A DNA stretch of 54,412 bases, from the IMG/VR virus record IMGVR_UViG_3300025168_000113, positions 1 to 54,412 of that record; one strand, written 5' to 3'. The position numbers were made by a program, and so were the translations under genes. Origin of the DNA: a virus. The notes beneath the pieces are model-generated. The model was not told where the DNA came from and ran no database searches. It was given only the letters and a program-made list of their open reading frames with translations. Positions 43,747 to 50,965 of this stretch are shown piece by piece (position 1 is the stretch's first letter; each line of letters starts with the position of its first letter).

Positions 43747-44484
43747 TTATAAGGTTTCGTTAATAAAATATTGTTGAGGTTCAAAGTCCTCAGACTCGTG
43801 AAACAATTCATACATTTCACAAGCTTTTTCTAATTTGTCCTTGCCTGACTTGTAAAAGTCTGGTGAACAGTCGAACAAGCCAATCTTGCCCGTATTTTTA
43901 TCTATAGCTATAAAAACCATTTCATAACCAAACAGTTCTCTGTAGATGTATGCTTGAGAATCATAATTGTATTTCTTAGCATTCCATCTAAATTTATCTA
44001 AATCACTTGTGGTTTTTAAGTCTATGATAAGTTGTTCCTCGTGGTTTAATATGTCAGCTTTACCTTTCCACATTTGACCATTGATCTCTGCAATAGCAGG
44101 TTCTTCGTAGTCTACATCTGCAACTGTTGGTGATATTAAGTCTCTACAAACATTGTTGTTCATCATCTTATCTACTAGAGCTTCGATCATATCAACTTCA
44201 TGCTGTAATAAACATAACTCACCGCCTGACATTTCTTTGTACACTTTAGTATTTCTACTACTTGATTCTATTATCTTGAAACTTTTTATTTTGTCAGGTT
44301 CTAGAATCGCTGTATGGAAATAACCACCTACTAAGAAGTTTGGATTGCTTTTAGTAGGTTTATGTAAGTCCAGAGGATTTTTAAGTAACGTTTTGATATT
44401 AGAATTGCTTAGATATTGTTGTCCAAACTCGCCATAGTAATGTTCGTCTATTCGTAACTTATCTATTATTTCTTGTTTTTTCAT
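43747..44484 (-). CDS. RecE/Cas4-like PD-(D/E)XK exonuclease
   Basis: The 245-residue protein has the exonuclease core of the RecE/Cas4-like family: GGYFHTAILEP (about 53-63, with conserved His57), then GKADIL (Asp144), IIDLKTTS (Asp155 and Lys157) and SQAYIYRELFG (Gln177, Tyr179). It would resect double-stranded DNA and hand 3' ends to the annealing protein. The 3' neighbour with which it overlaps in an ATGA junction is the ERF gene, so the pair forms a single-strand annealing recombination system. Confidence 0.8.
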   Translation of the reverse strand: MKKQEIIDKLRIDEHYYGEFGQQYLSNSNIKTLLKNPLDLHKPTKSNPNFLVGGYFHTAILEPDKIKSFKIIESSSRNTKVYKEMSGGELCLLQHEVDMIEALVDKMMNNNVCRDLISPTVADVDYEEPAIAEINGQMWKGKADILNHEEQLIIDLKTTSDLDKFRWNAKKYNYDSQAYIYRELFGYEMVFIAIDKNTGKIGLFDCSPDFYKSGKDKLEKACEMYELFHESEDFEPQQYFINETL

Positions 44485-45017
44485 AACGTTGCTTGCATTA
44501 ATTCTTCTTGCTTGGCTGATACAATATACTTATTTTTTATTGTATCAATACTACCGCCTTTAGCTATATACTCTTTAGCCTTTGCTAATGATTCATTTGT
44601 AAGCTTTTGTTTGGTTGTACCATTTTTGCCATGAGTGTTTGTCGCATCACTATCTTGCGTATCATCTATAAGGAATAAATTCCCTAAAGCATATTTCTTT
44701 CCATAAGAAGACGCAGCACCATATTTTTGTGGCATTTGCATTCCTTTCTGCTCAAGATCCACACCTACAATAGCTGTAGCTGATATAGCATCAGTACCAT
44801 CAAATATTGTAGCAGTGCATTGTAGCACAGGCGCAGCATCTGTTGGTAACAGTTCTTCGTTTATTCGAACTGTAACTCCTAACTCCTTTAAAAATGGTTT
44901 TGTAGCTTCTAGGATGTCTTCAGCAGATCGGAAATAATACTTACCGAATGAATTAAATCTACTCTTTTTCGATTTGAATTCAGTTTGGATTTTACTCAGT
45001 TTTTCATTGATCGTCAT
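44481..45017 (-). CDS. ERF-family single-strand annealing protein
   Basis: A 178-residue protein with the ERF core: FGKYYFRSAEDILEATKPFL (about 24-43), GVDLEQKGMQMPQKYGAASS (about 84-103) and SYGKKYALGNLFLIDDTQD (about 103-121). ERF proteins anneal complementary single strands in phage recombination and replication. It overlaps the exonuclease gene, its functional partner, by 4 bases. The ATG follows an AT-rich run (ATTATATATATATG). Confidence 0.8.
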   Translation of the reverse strand: MTINEKLSKIQTEFKSKKSRFNSFGKYYFRSAEDILEATKPFLKELGVTVRINEELLPTDAAPVLQCTATIFDGTDAISATAIVGVDLEQKGMQMPQKYGAASSYGKKYALGNLFLIDDTQDSDATNTHGKNGTTKQKLTNESLAKAKEYIAKGGSIDTIKNKYIVSAKQEELMQATL

Positions 45018-45060
45018 ATATATATAATTACATATTTAATTTAACATTTACAGTTCTAAC

Positions 45061-45825
45061 TTACAGATAATCAAGCACTTGCGAGTGATCTACGTTGTTA
45101 ATTAATTTCTCTACAGCTTGTTTTTTAAGCTCTGAAACCCTAACATAAGCAGACACACCTTTAATGTTTAACTTCCGTGCAATTTCCTTAGCAGACTTTT
45201 TATCACAGTCTAAACCGTAACTTAGTCTCAACACTTGATACTCCATATCGTTTAAATGTTTCTTAAGTAAACTTTTAAGATAAGCATTTAATATATTAGT
45301 ATTGTAAGGTTCTGATTTATCAGGTATGTTATTTACCCATGATCCATCCTTATCTGTGTCGTGTCGCTTAACTGCGTCAATGCTAAGGAATATACTGTTG
45401 AAGAACATTTCAACAAGTTTCCTGTCTTTACCGTTATCCTTTCGGATCTCGTTAAGTTTGTGTTCAGGTATACGAATATCACCTCTATTATGATCTATAG
45501 CTCTTCGTATAGTACCTTTAATTCTTTTAGCTAAAAATGATTTTAAAGTTCTTTCGACATCGTCGCTTTTTAAAAGATCATCAAAATCTAATTTATCTAC
45601 AGCAAGAATTAATCCTATACTACCGGCTTGCATAATATCCATGATACTCATTACACCTGAAGCTTCTTGTGAAGTTGAGAACTTTCGTCCTATGTTTTCT
45701 ACTAGCGGTAAGAACTTTATAATAAGTTCATCTCGAGTGTATTCATCCCACATTTTACCTTGCGGCTGTGAATGTTTTACATCTTCTTTATACCGAATGT
45801 AGTTTTGTACGTTGTACTTTTTCAT
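45061..45825 (-). CDS. Sigma-70-family RNA polymerase sigma factor
   Basis: The 254-residue protein shows sigma region 2 (GSIGLILAVDKLDFDD near 69-84 and FLAKRIKGTIRRAIDHN near 99-115, the core-binding and DNA-melting part) and region 4 (LSYGLDCDKKSAKEIARKLNIKGVSAYVRVSELKKQ near 204-239, a helix-turn-helix for the -35 element). It is shorter than primary sigma factors and lacks a region 1. A phage-encoded sigma could redirect host polymerase to middle or late promoters. It overlaps the upstream HTH gene by 4 bases. Confidence 0.8.
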   Translation of the reverse strand: MKKYNVQNYIRYKEDVKHSQPQGKMWDEYTRDELIIKFLPLVENIGRKFSTSQEASGVMSIMDIMQAGSIGLILAVDKLDFDDLLKSDDVERTLKSFLAKRIKGTIRRAIDHNRGDIRIPEHKLNEIRKDNGKDRKLVEMFFNSIFLSIDAVKRHDTDKDGSWVNNIPDKSEPYNTNILNAYLKSLLKKHLNDMEYQVLRLSYGLDCDKKSAKEIARKLNIKGVSAYVRVSELKKQAVEKLINNVDHSQVLDYL

Positions 45826-46475
45826 AATTCAGAATTTAATAGTTCTTTCTCTTTTTTAAGCTCATTACCTATAGTTCGGTAGATAGTTCTATCAGAACAA
45901 TTAAGGTACATAGCTAATTTATTAATAGTAATCTTTTCTCCAGTATCATTAATATGGAGCATTGCGTTATATATATCATCTTCATGTACAATCTTTGATC
46001 TACCACATAACAAACCTGTTATTGAAAGTTTTTCTTCAGGTGTTAAAAAACAATTAACATCGAATATAACTTTACGTTTTCGGTTTTTAGGTGGTTGTTC
46101 AAGATCAGACATACTGACTTCGTATATAACATGTTCTAGTAATCTTTTAGATATAGTAAACGTAGTAAAGCCATTTGACTTTTCTGAAATTACTGCAGCT
46201 AAATCTTTGAACTCATCAGGGTTCATACTAGGATTCAAATACCATAAAACTAATAAATGCCACTTCAGTGATTTATAAGTATTGATTTTCGCTTTACTTC
46301 TAAATAATTCGTAACATTCATATGTACCATTTTCGTAGTATCTTCCCCATGGGTGCTCGACTGTGGGAGTTTCTGTGGGTACTGTACGGTATATGATTTG
46401 TCTATGGTTTAAGTAGTCTAAATTTCTATCGTATGACAATAGGCCCTTATTCAATATCTTTAGGGCTTTTGTCAC
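45822..46475 (-). CDS. Helix-turn-helix protein next to the sigma factor (GTG start)
   Basis: This 217-residue protein begins at a GTG (46475). Its C-terminal part ITINKLAMYLNCSDRTIYRTIGNELKKEKELL (about 182-213) is a classic helix-turn-helix followed by a basic helix; the rest has mixed alpha/beta segments (for example RYYENGTYECYELFRSKAKI). It is cotranscribed and cotranslated (ATGA) with the sigma factor, so it is probably a transcription regulator acting with it. It overlaps the upstream 36-residue ORF by 29 bases. Confidence 0.65.
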   Translation of the reverse strand: MTKALKILNKGLLSYDRNLDYLNHRQIIYRTVPTETPTVEHPWGRYYENGTYECYELFRSKAKINTYKSLKWHLLVLWYLNPSMNPDEFKDLAAVISEKSNGFTTFTISKRLLEHVIYEVSMSDLEQPPKNRKRKVIFDVNCFLTPEEKLSITGLLCGRSKIVHEDDIYNAMLHINDTGEKITINKLAMYLNCSDRTIYRTIGNELKKEKELLNSEL

Positions 46476-46557
46476 AGTCTAGCGTTTGGTATAAAATTTC
46501 ATTAGCAATGAAATCATATTTCCACGTATAATATTTTTTGTTTTTTGTTGCTCCCAT
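46447..46557 (-). CDS. Small hypothetical protein
   Basis: A 36-residue ORF (MGATKNKKYYTWKYDF ... QTLDCDKSPKDIE), starting 2 bases after the stop of the preceding gene and overlapping the HTH gene start by 29 bases. The high aromatic/charged content and tight packing suggest it is real; no function is inferred. Confidence 0.55.
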   Translation of the reverse strand: MGATKNKKYYTWKYDFIANEILYQTLDCDKSPKDIE

Positions 46558-46559
46558 AT

Positions 46560-46772
46560 TTATAGGTTTAATAGGTTTAGTCGTCTACTGTATTTCTTTT
46601 GTAGACTAATATTGTTTTGTATTTCCATTCTCAATAGTTTCCAATCGTCTTCATCATATTTTGTCACTACATGCATAGCGTCAGTAAATATTTGTTCATG
46701 GAGTTCTACAATTCTTCTTTCAAGATATTTTATATGTCTTGATTTTCTTGGGTTAAATTCTATTTTATTCAT
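46560..46772 (-). CDS. Small basic helical protein with an unusual structured leader
   Basis: A 70-residue Arg/Lys-rich protein (MNKIEFNPRKSRHIKYLERR; ends KKYSRRLNLLNL). The start codon is the last part of a 24-base element that also ends at the start of the 48946-49128 gene (see findings); the frame is open upstream for 19 more codons without an ATG. A possible DNA/RNA-binding role, but no motif is clear. Confidence 0.6.
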   Translation of the reverse strand: MNKIEFNPRKSRHIKYLERRIVELHEQIFTDAMHVVTKYDEDDWKLLRMEIQNNISLQKKYSRRLNLLNL

Positions 46773-46803
46773 ACCTACGAAAGCCCATACCGTTTCTGGT
46801 ATG
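46770..46803 (-). promoter_or_regulatory. Shared leader element with hairpin (copy 1)
   Basis: On the minus strand ACGGTATGGGCTTTCGTAGGTATG ends at the start codon of the 70-residue gene and matches 49126-49149 with two 1-base indels and one substitution. The hairpin CATACC/GGTATG (6 bp, loop AGAAAC) lies at 46786-46803, immediately upstream. A translational operator is one interpretation. Confidence 0.5.
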
Positions 46804-46833
46804 AGCTGCTCAAAGGATGCCTGGTCGCCTTAT

Positions 46834-46920
46834 TTATTCGTAGTATTTATCTAATATTTTATTAGCAACGTCCATGCTAATCTCGTTGTTTAGATATAAT
46901 TGAAATATTAATTTTCTCAT
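46834..46920 (-). CDS. Possible 28-residue peptide gene
   Basis: An ORF (MRKLIFQLYLNNEIS ... KILDKYYE) starting 4 bases after the preceding gene ends. Tight spacing supports it, but it is too short for certainty. The start MRK resembles that of the 48946 gene. Confidence 0.35.
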   Translation of the reverse strand: MRKLIFQLYLNNEISMDVANKILDKYYE

Positions 46921-46924
46921 AATT

Positions 46925-47416
46925 TTAAAAACCTACCAATTCCACCCATGGAATTTCGGTATATATTTTTTCGTCTTTATTTGCTACTGTATGCTTTTCG
47001 CCTATGTAGTAATTCCAATAAGCTATAGTTGATAATTCATCTTTGTACTGATCAGGCATACATTGTGGTGGTTGGGTAAAACCTGTACAGGCTAAGCCAC
47101 CTGGTAGTATATTAAGTTTATCTTTACATTTAGTATAAGATAAATGCTCTTTGTTGTATCGCTTAGTATATTCTTCAGATAGTGCAACAAAATGGTCATA
47201 CAACCACGCGTAGTTTTGAGCTGATCTTCTCACCCATACTGTTGATGGATGGTTAACATGTGCACTTTTATAAGGTACATCTGCGTCCTCTCCCATTATA
47301 CAGTGATGTGCTGTACATAGCATTTGTGCTGATTCTAAGACCATCTTAACAACGTGTTTGTTGTATTGTACCTTAGCTGCGATAACTGGGTCTCTGTGTA
47401 AATAAAATATATTCAT
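46925..47416 (-). CDS. Conserved phage protein, sometimes annotated pyrimidine-dimer DNA glycosylase
   Basis: The 163-residue protein from the ATG at 47416 (overlapping the ligase stop as ATGA) contains MNIFYLHRDPVIAAK, KHVVKMVLESAQMLCTAHH (about 21-39), HPSTVWVRRSAQNYAWLYDH (about 55-74) and a late AYWNYYIGEKHT. This pattern belongs to a phage family often labelled pyrimidine-dimer glycosylase in databases, an assignment not proved by residues visible here. It is next to ligase, compatible with repair. I would describe it as conserved and of uncertain activity. Confidence 0.6.
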   Translation of the reverse strand: MNIFYLHRDPVIAAKVQYNKHVVKMVLESAQMLCTAHHCIMGEDADVPYKSAHVNHPSTVWVRRSAQNYAWLYDHFVALSEEYTKRYNKEHLSYTKCKDKLNILPGGLACTGFTQPPQCMPDQYKDELSTIAYWNYYIGEKHTVANKDEKIYTEIPWVELVGF

Positions 47417-48270
47417 TCGTAATTTCTTAAACATTTAAATAATGGGTGTCTGTAAGAACCTGCTTGAGTTCGTTGAAAATAAGTGAATGTAGCTATCTTA
47501 CCAATATAATCGTGTATATTTTCTAGTAGCTTAGCCATATCTTCGTAGTCGTAACCTTTACCAGGTGGACAACCGAATATATTACCATCTTCATCTTCCA
47601 TAATAAACTTACCTAGTGTACCTTCACGCTTACCTTTACCTACTTCGTAGTTAATAATTGTAGCTTCAGCATCATGGAAGTCTTTGAACTTCATAAGATC
47701 CCATGATCTAGTACCTTTATATAGTCCATTAGGATTTCTATAAATTGAGCCTTCATAACCTGCTTTTAATGCTTTATTATGTATATCTTTTGCGGCTTCT
47801 AAAGAATTAACTTTATGTGTTCCAACAGTACGAACCTGTTTCATGTTTAAAAACAAGCCGTTAGCATCTATTATATCAATTATATGATCTAGTCTTTCTT
47901 CATAAGTTGGAGATAGAACATCCTCTAACGGAACTATATCATATACGTGATATTGTACTAACTTTTCAGCTTCTTTTCTGTGTTCAAATGTAGGTTTAGT
48001 CTTTCTTACTAATGAAATAATCTTTTCGAAATCATCTTTTAGTTTGTGGTTGTACAGTTCGCCATCTAATCTAATGTATGGGTATTTTTTAAACAGTGGT
48101 TTTAATGTTTCTATAATGTGCTCTACATTTTTAAACTCTTTCCCTGTTCTAGAAAAAGCACCTTGTTTTGTAAATACACATCTAACTCCATCAAGTTTGG
48201 GTTGCATAAGAGCAGGAAATACTGCTTTATCAGGATTGAACTTGTGTGCTAACATTGGTTTTATTGTCAT
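47413..48270 (-). CDS. ATP-dependent DNA ligase
   Basis: This 285-residue ligase has the nucleotidyltransferase motifs: I QPKLDGVR with the adenylated Lys25; Ia/III region IRLDGELYNH (about 71-80); IV GYEGSIYRN (about 177-185); V WDLMKFKDFHDAEAT (about 195-209). The C-terminal part FGCPPGKGY and YFQRTQAGSYRHP is the OB-fold region. It seals nicks in replicated and recombined DNA. Its start overlaps the upstream gene by 4 bases (ATGA) and its stop overlaps the next gene. Confidence 0.85.
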   Translation of the reverse strand: MTIKPMLAHKFNPDKAVFPALMQPKLDGVRCVFTKQGAFSRTGKEFKNVEHIIETLKPLFKKYPYIRLDGELYNHKLKDDFEKIISLVRKTKPTFEHRKEAEKLVQYHVYDIVPLEDVLSPTYEERLDHIIDIIDANGLFLNMKQVRTVGTHKVNSLEAAKDIHNKALKAGYEGSIYRNPNGLYKGTRSWDLMKFKDFHDAEATIINYEVGKGKREGTLGKFIMEDEDGNIFGCPPGKGYDYEDMAKLLENIHDYIGKIATFTYFQRTQAGSYRHPLFKCLRNYE

Positions 48271-48569
48271 AATTTTCCTAATTTTCCTTGTATTATTTTT
48301 AATTTCTTTAGTATTCTAGCTGCTTTTTCATATTCTTCTTTATCTTCGTAAATCATTAGAATTGTTTGCAGTCTAGCTAATTCACCAATTAGCATTTCTT
48401 CATCAGACATATCTGCGAATATACTTGCTAAGTGGTCAGTTTGTTTGAAGTCGTCTTCAAATTGTTTCTTTGCATTAGCTCTAGTGTCTGCATCTCCGAA
48501 TAGTTCTAACACTATTTTTGATGCAACCATATCAGCTAATTTTCGTAAGTCTTTGTCTGTCATATTCAT
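48267..48569 (-). CDS. Helical hypothetical protein, first gene of the ligase unit
   Basis: A 100-residue charged helical protein (MNMTDKDLRKLADMVASKI ... KKLKIIQGKLGKL). It is preceded by a copy of the fixed-spacing promoter element at 48575-48606, with the start codon 5 bases after GATAATA. The ligase follows in an ATGA overlap. Function unknown. Confidence 0.65.
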   Translation of the reverse strand: MNMTDKDLRKLADMVASKIVLELFGDADTRANAKKQFEDDFKQTDHLASIFADMSDEEMLIGELARLQTILMIYEDKEEYEKAARILKKLKIIQGKLGKL

Positions 48570-48574
48570 ATTGT

Positions 48575-48606
48575 TATTATCTATGAGTATTCGTATTTAG
48601 TTTGTA
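48575..48606 (-). promoter_or_regulatory. Fixed-spacing early promoter candidate (copy 1)
   Basis: Minus strand TACAAACTAAATACGA, 9 bases, GATAATA, 5 bases, then the start codon of the 100-residue gene. Begins right after the stop codon of the upstream gene, so it is outside coding here. Confidence 0.65.
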
Positions 48607-48798
48607 TTATTGTTTTCTGTAATCGTTAAAATCAATTAGAAACCCTATAAATACAATTATATTGAGCCCTAAGGACGTAGCGATCTCAACTAGATCATTA
48701 TATACATTTAACGATAAATGAATGTGTCCTACAACCCAAAATGGGGTTGCTAAGTTTTCACTTATCCATACTAAAGTAAACTTTATTAATTTATTCAT
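48607..48798 (-). CDS. Small membrane-associated hypothetical protein
   Basis: A 63-residue protein with hydrophobic stretches at about 6-23 and 35-55 (IATSLGLNIIVFIGFLI), possibly two membrane segments. The ATG shares 8 bases with the end of the lipoprotein gene upstream (ATGAATAA). The promoter element follows its stop. Function unknown; a membrane role for early infection is plausible. Confidence 0.55.
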   Translation of the reverse strand: MNKLIKFTLVWISENLATPFWVVGHIHLSLNVYNDLVEIATSLGLNIIVFIGFLIDFNDYRKQ

Positions 48799-48949
48799 AA
48801 GTAAGTTCGTGTGGGTATGGGTTTATTTTTATATATTCTAGTATCTCCGCTTCAGTATAAGAATATTGCGGGCATTGTCTACAAGGTACAGCACGTTTAG
48901 TACTACAACTTGCGAATAATGCTATTGTTATTATTAGTATTTGTTTCAT
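48791..48949 (-). CDS. Small early lipoprotein
   Basis: A 52-residue protein, MKQILIITIALFASC, with a short signal peptide and lipobox ending at Cys15, then a Cys-rich segment (CSTKRAVPCRQCPQ). The ATG overlaps the preceding gene's stop (ATGA). It lies in the early arm, so it could modify the envelope of the infected cell (for example superinfection exclusion), though that is only inference. Confidence 0.6.
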   Translation of the reverse strand: MKQILIITIALFASCSTKRAVPCRQCPQYSYTEAEILEYIKINPYPHELTYE

Positions 48950-49128
48950 TTTATTAATTCTAAGCCAAGTTCCTTAGCTGCGTAGTTAATATGTTTCTGT
49001 GTAGTAACTGACCACCAACCTAGTTGATGCAGCTCATCTCCTTTTATTGTTGCAACATGCGTGGAGTAACTCCATATTTTATTACCATGCTGTCTTAAAT
49101 TTTCTTTATATTTATTAAATTTTCTCAT
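48946..49128 (-). CDS. Small hypothetical protein with an in-frame upstream extension
   Basis: From the ATG at 49128 this is a 60-residue protein (MRKFNKYKENLRQHGNKIWSY ... ELGLELIK) with His/Trp/Lys content. The frame extends to an ATG at 49194 (82 residues), across a chain of hairpins; whichever start is used, the start at 49128 is the one that matches the shared 24-base element. No motif recognised. Confidence 0.6.
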   Translation of the reverse strand: MRKFNKYKENLRQHGNKIWSYSTHVATIKGDELHQLGWWSVTTQKHINYAAKELGLELIK

Positions 49129-49231
49129 ACCACGAAAAGCCCGTACCGTGGAAACGCCTCTTTCCACATCTGCATGTGGCATGGGTCGGTCCATTGTACG
49201 AGCTACCGAGTTTCGGTGTGCCGAGTTTCGG
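49126..49231 (-). promoter_or_regulatory. GC-rich structured leader: mutually exclusive hairpins and tandem repeats
   Basis: In an AT-rich genome these 106 bases contain three overlapping stems: CCACAT/ATGTGG (49164-49179), GTGGAAA/TTTCCAC (49148-49167) and CCACG/CGTGG (49130-49151). Since they share bases, only some can form together. Upstream are two copies of CCGAAACTCGG (minus strand; 49206-49216 and 49221-49231, period 15). The block ends at the start codon of the 48946-49128 gene. Confidence 0.5.
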
Positions 49232-49259
49232 TTTGTCCTTCGTGGAAACTAAACTACTA

Positions 49260-49541
49260 CTAATCTAACAACACGTAGTATGCTTCTGGGTTATTCACCC
49301 TAAACCAAGTTAATCCTTTTTGAAATTCATTTATTCTTTTATCATTCATAAGGTTACCTAAGTGACTTGATTGTGATTCAAACACCATTTGACAACCTAT
49401 AATAAAGTCATATATGCTTAGTTCTAGTCCGTTTAATTCATAAGTTTCTCCACTGAAAGGATTTCTTACTTCAGCTCCTTCAGTGTAAATTTGTCCTTGA
49501 AACCATTTAGGCTTCTGCTGTTTCTTCGTCTTCGATTCCAT
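49260..49541 (-). CDS. Conserved small phage protein
   Basis: This 93-residue protein contains WFQGQIYTEGAEVRNPFSGE (about 13-32) and ends with LTWFRVNNPEAYYVLLD. The arrangement NPFSGE ... GLELSIYDFI ... WFRVNNPEAY is a pattern I recognise from small conserved phage (including cyanophage) proteins of unknown function. Its start overlaps the upstream gene by 35 bases. Confidence 0.65.
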   Translation of the reverse strand: MESKTKKQQKPKWFQGQIYTEGAEVRNPFSGETYELNGLELSIYDFIIGCQMVFESQSSHLGNLMNDKRINEFQKGLTWFRVNNPEAYYVLLD

Positions 49542-49935
49542 ATTCTTCTTTTAAATATTCTAATTCTTCCTCTGTAATAATTTCAGCCTGTAAAAAACTG
49601 TTAAAATCATTGCCGTTTACTAGATCGTCAAACATACTGTTTGCTATATAATCTTCAAAGTAACAATCGTTATAAAGCCACTCTTCAATATAGAATGTTT
49701 TATCACCCCATCTAACGTGTTCATTAAATCTTTCTGCAAGATCATGGTCATAATAATATACATCTTCACAAATACTTACGTGACTAGGATTATTAGTTAT
49801 AACAAATAGGTCATAACCATCTGCACTTGATTCATTATAAATAGTACAATCTACATTCTCAAAGTTCATTACGTCATGACTTATGTCTAGATCATAAAAT
49901 TCTTTTACTAGTTCTACTTTTCTTTCATCATCCAT
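49507..49935 (-). CDS. Acidic hypothetical protein
   Basis: A 142-residue, strongly acidic protein (Asp/Glu/Tyr-rich; DKTFYIEEWLYNDCYFEDYI in the middle), with an acidic tail EYGIEDEETAEA. Acidic small early phage proteins often bind host nucleic-acid enzymes as DNA mimics; that is only a possibility here. Overlaps the neighbours at both ends. Confidence 0.6.
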   Translation of the reverse strand: MDDERKVELVKEFYDLDISHDVMNFENVDCTIYNESSADGYDLFVITNNPSHVSICEDVYYYDHDLAERFNEHVRWGDKTFYIEEWLYNDCYFEDYIANSMFDDLVNGNDFNSFLQAEIITEEELEYLKEEYGIEDEETAEA

Positions 49936-50275
49936 TGTTTAATTTTTTAATAGCGTATAAAAATAATTTCTTTAATCTAGTTTTTCTAGAGTAAATAAGT
50001 GTTCTGCGTTTAGCACCTTCGTATCTATGTAATTTTCCATCACGTCCAATCACTTGATAAGGTACGTTATAAGTTGGGTTTAGTTGGTAACATCTACCAC
50101 CACCCACGCCTGGTTCTCTATATACATTTCTTCTAATATATCCTGTAATGTGTTCAGATACTACTTGACCTGTCGGTAATTTAAAAGCTGTAGTGCCATT
50201 ACCGCTTTGGCTTTGCGTAGTTACATTCTTACAACCTAGTGCAAGTAACGCGGTTTCATATTGTTTTTCTGTCAT
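49928..50275 (-). CDS. Basic hypothetical protein
   Basis: A 115-residue protein with TTAFKLPTGQVVSEHITGYIRR (about 28-49), then RNVYREPGVGGGRCYQLNPTY and a basic C-terminus (YSRKTRLKKLFLYAIKKLNNG). It could bind nucleic acid. Its stop shares bases with the next gene. Function unknown. Confidence 0.6.
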   Translation of the reverse strand: MTEKQYETALLALGCKNVTTQSQSGNGTTAFKLPTGQVVSEHITGYIRRNVYREPGVGGGRCYQLNPTYNVPYQVIGRDGKLHRYEGAKRRTLIYSRKTRLKKLFLYAIKKLNNG

Positions 50276-50276
50276 A

Positions 50277-50516
50277 TTATATGGTTTTAAATAAGTTATC
50301 TCCGTATAGAATATCGCTTTGTGTTACATTTGTACTATTCATATCTAGAAATGCATACATAGTCTTTAATTCTGTTAATGTTAATTCAGAGTATAACCTC
50401 TTTGTTTGTAAATTGTCAAAAATACTTTTAATAGTGTGCTCATATTGTAAATTTTGAGTCTCTAATTTCTTTTTGAGTTCTGGTTTTAATCTTTCGTATA
50501 ATGTTATTCTACTCAT
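50277..50516 (-). CDS. Small hypothetical protein
   Basis: A 79-residue helical protein starting MSRITLYERLKPELKKKLET. It lies between ATGA/TAATG-coupled neighbours in the early gene array. No motif, no membrane segment. Confidence 0.55.
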   Translation of the reverse strand: MSRITLYERLKPELKKKLETQNLQYEHTIKSIFDNLQTKRLYSELTLTELKTMYAFLDMNSTNVTQSDILYGDNLFKTI

Positions 50517-50707
50517 TTTTTACGTTTTAGTGGTTTATAGTTTTTTGCTAGTGTATTCCATATAACCATAAGTCCAGTTATATTGTATACGTAAGACTCT
50601 TTAGGTCCTCTTTCGACTACCATTTTAGCATAGTCAAAAGCTTCCATCAGTGTTTTTCTGTCACCGAACATTGGTTGTGGGTTTAAGGTTTCTTCTCTAT
50701 CTTTCAT
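50513..50707 (-). CDS. Small hypothetical protein
   Basis: A 64-residue protein (MKDREETLNPQPMFGDRKTLM ... LAKNYKPLKRKK) overlapping the next gene by 4 bases (ATGA) and the upstream one by 1 base (TAATG). Basic C-terminus. No function recognised. Confidence 0.55.
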   Translation of the reverse strand: MKDREETLNPQPMFGDRKTLMEAFDYAKMVVERGPKESYVYNITGLMVIWNTLAKNYKPLKRKK

Positions 50708-50928
50708 TATCGTAGCATTGTGCCGTAACCTTTACGACGTGTTAGTTTAGCGATGCGCTTTGCATCTTCGCGTGATAGTATTTCTATACTATTACCGGTT
50801 TTATGGTTTATAATTGGTGCACAACCGTAACGCTCTACTGTAGAACACGCTACGCAGTTGCTGTAACCGTATTTAATTCGTACTGGGTGGATCTCATTGC
50901 CACATTTGCATATTTTTGTATCATTCAT
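50707..50928 (-). CDS. Small zinc-finger-like protein
   Basis: A 73-residue protein, MNDTKICKCGNEIH, with four-Cys spacing CKCG ... NCVACS (Cys about 7, 9, 24, 27), which fits a zinc ribbon for nucleic-acid or protein binding. A TTG at 50949 would give 80 residues, but it lies in the variable part of the promoter element and the ATG at 50928 is exactly 5 bases after GATAATA, so the shorter form is preferred. Confidence 0.6.
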   Translation of the reverse strand: MNDTKICKCGNEIHPVRIKYGYSNCVACSTVERYGCAPIINHKTGNSIEILSREDAKRIAKLTRRKGYGTMLR

Positions 50929-50933
50929 ATATA

Positions 50934-50965
50934 TATTATCTGGCTTCAATCGTATTTAGTTTGTA
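50934..50965 (-). promoter_or_regulatory. Fixed-spacing early promoter candidate (copy 2)
   Basis: Minus strand TACAAACTAAATACGA, 9 bases, GATAATA, 5 bases, then ATGAAT. The end of the upstream gene, including its TAA, lies inside the first block. Confidence 0.65.

Noticed and set aside
45001-45060. Fifth copy of the fixed-spacing promoter before the ERF gene
   Set aside because: The AT-rich ATTATATATATATATG resembles the -10 end, but the upstream block TACAAACTAAAYACGA is missing at the right distance.
50929-50949. TTG start of the zinc-finger-like gene
   Set aside because: It falls within the variable spacer of the promoter element; the ATG at 50928 has the fixed spacing of the other copies.
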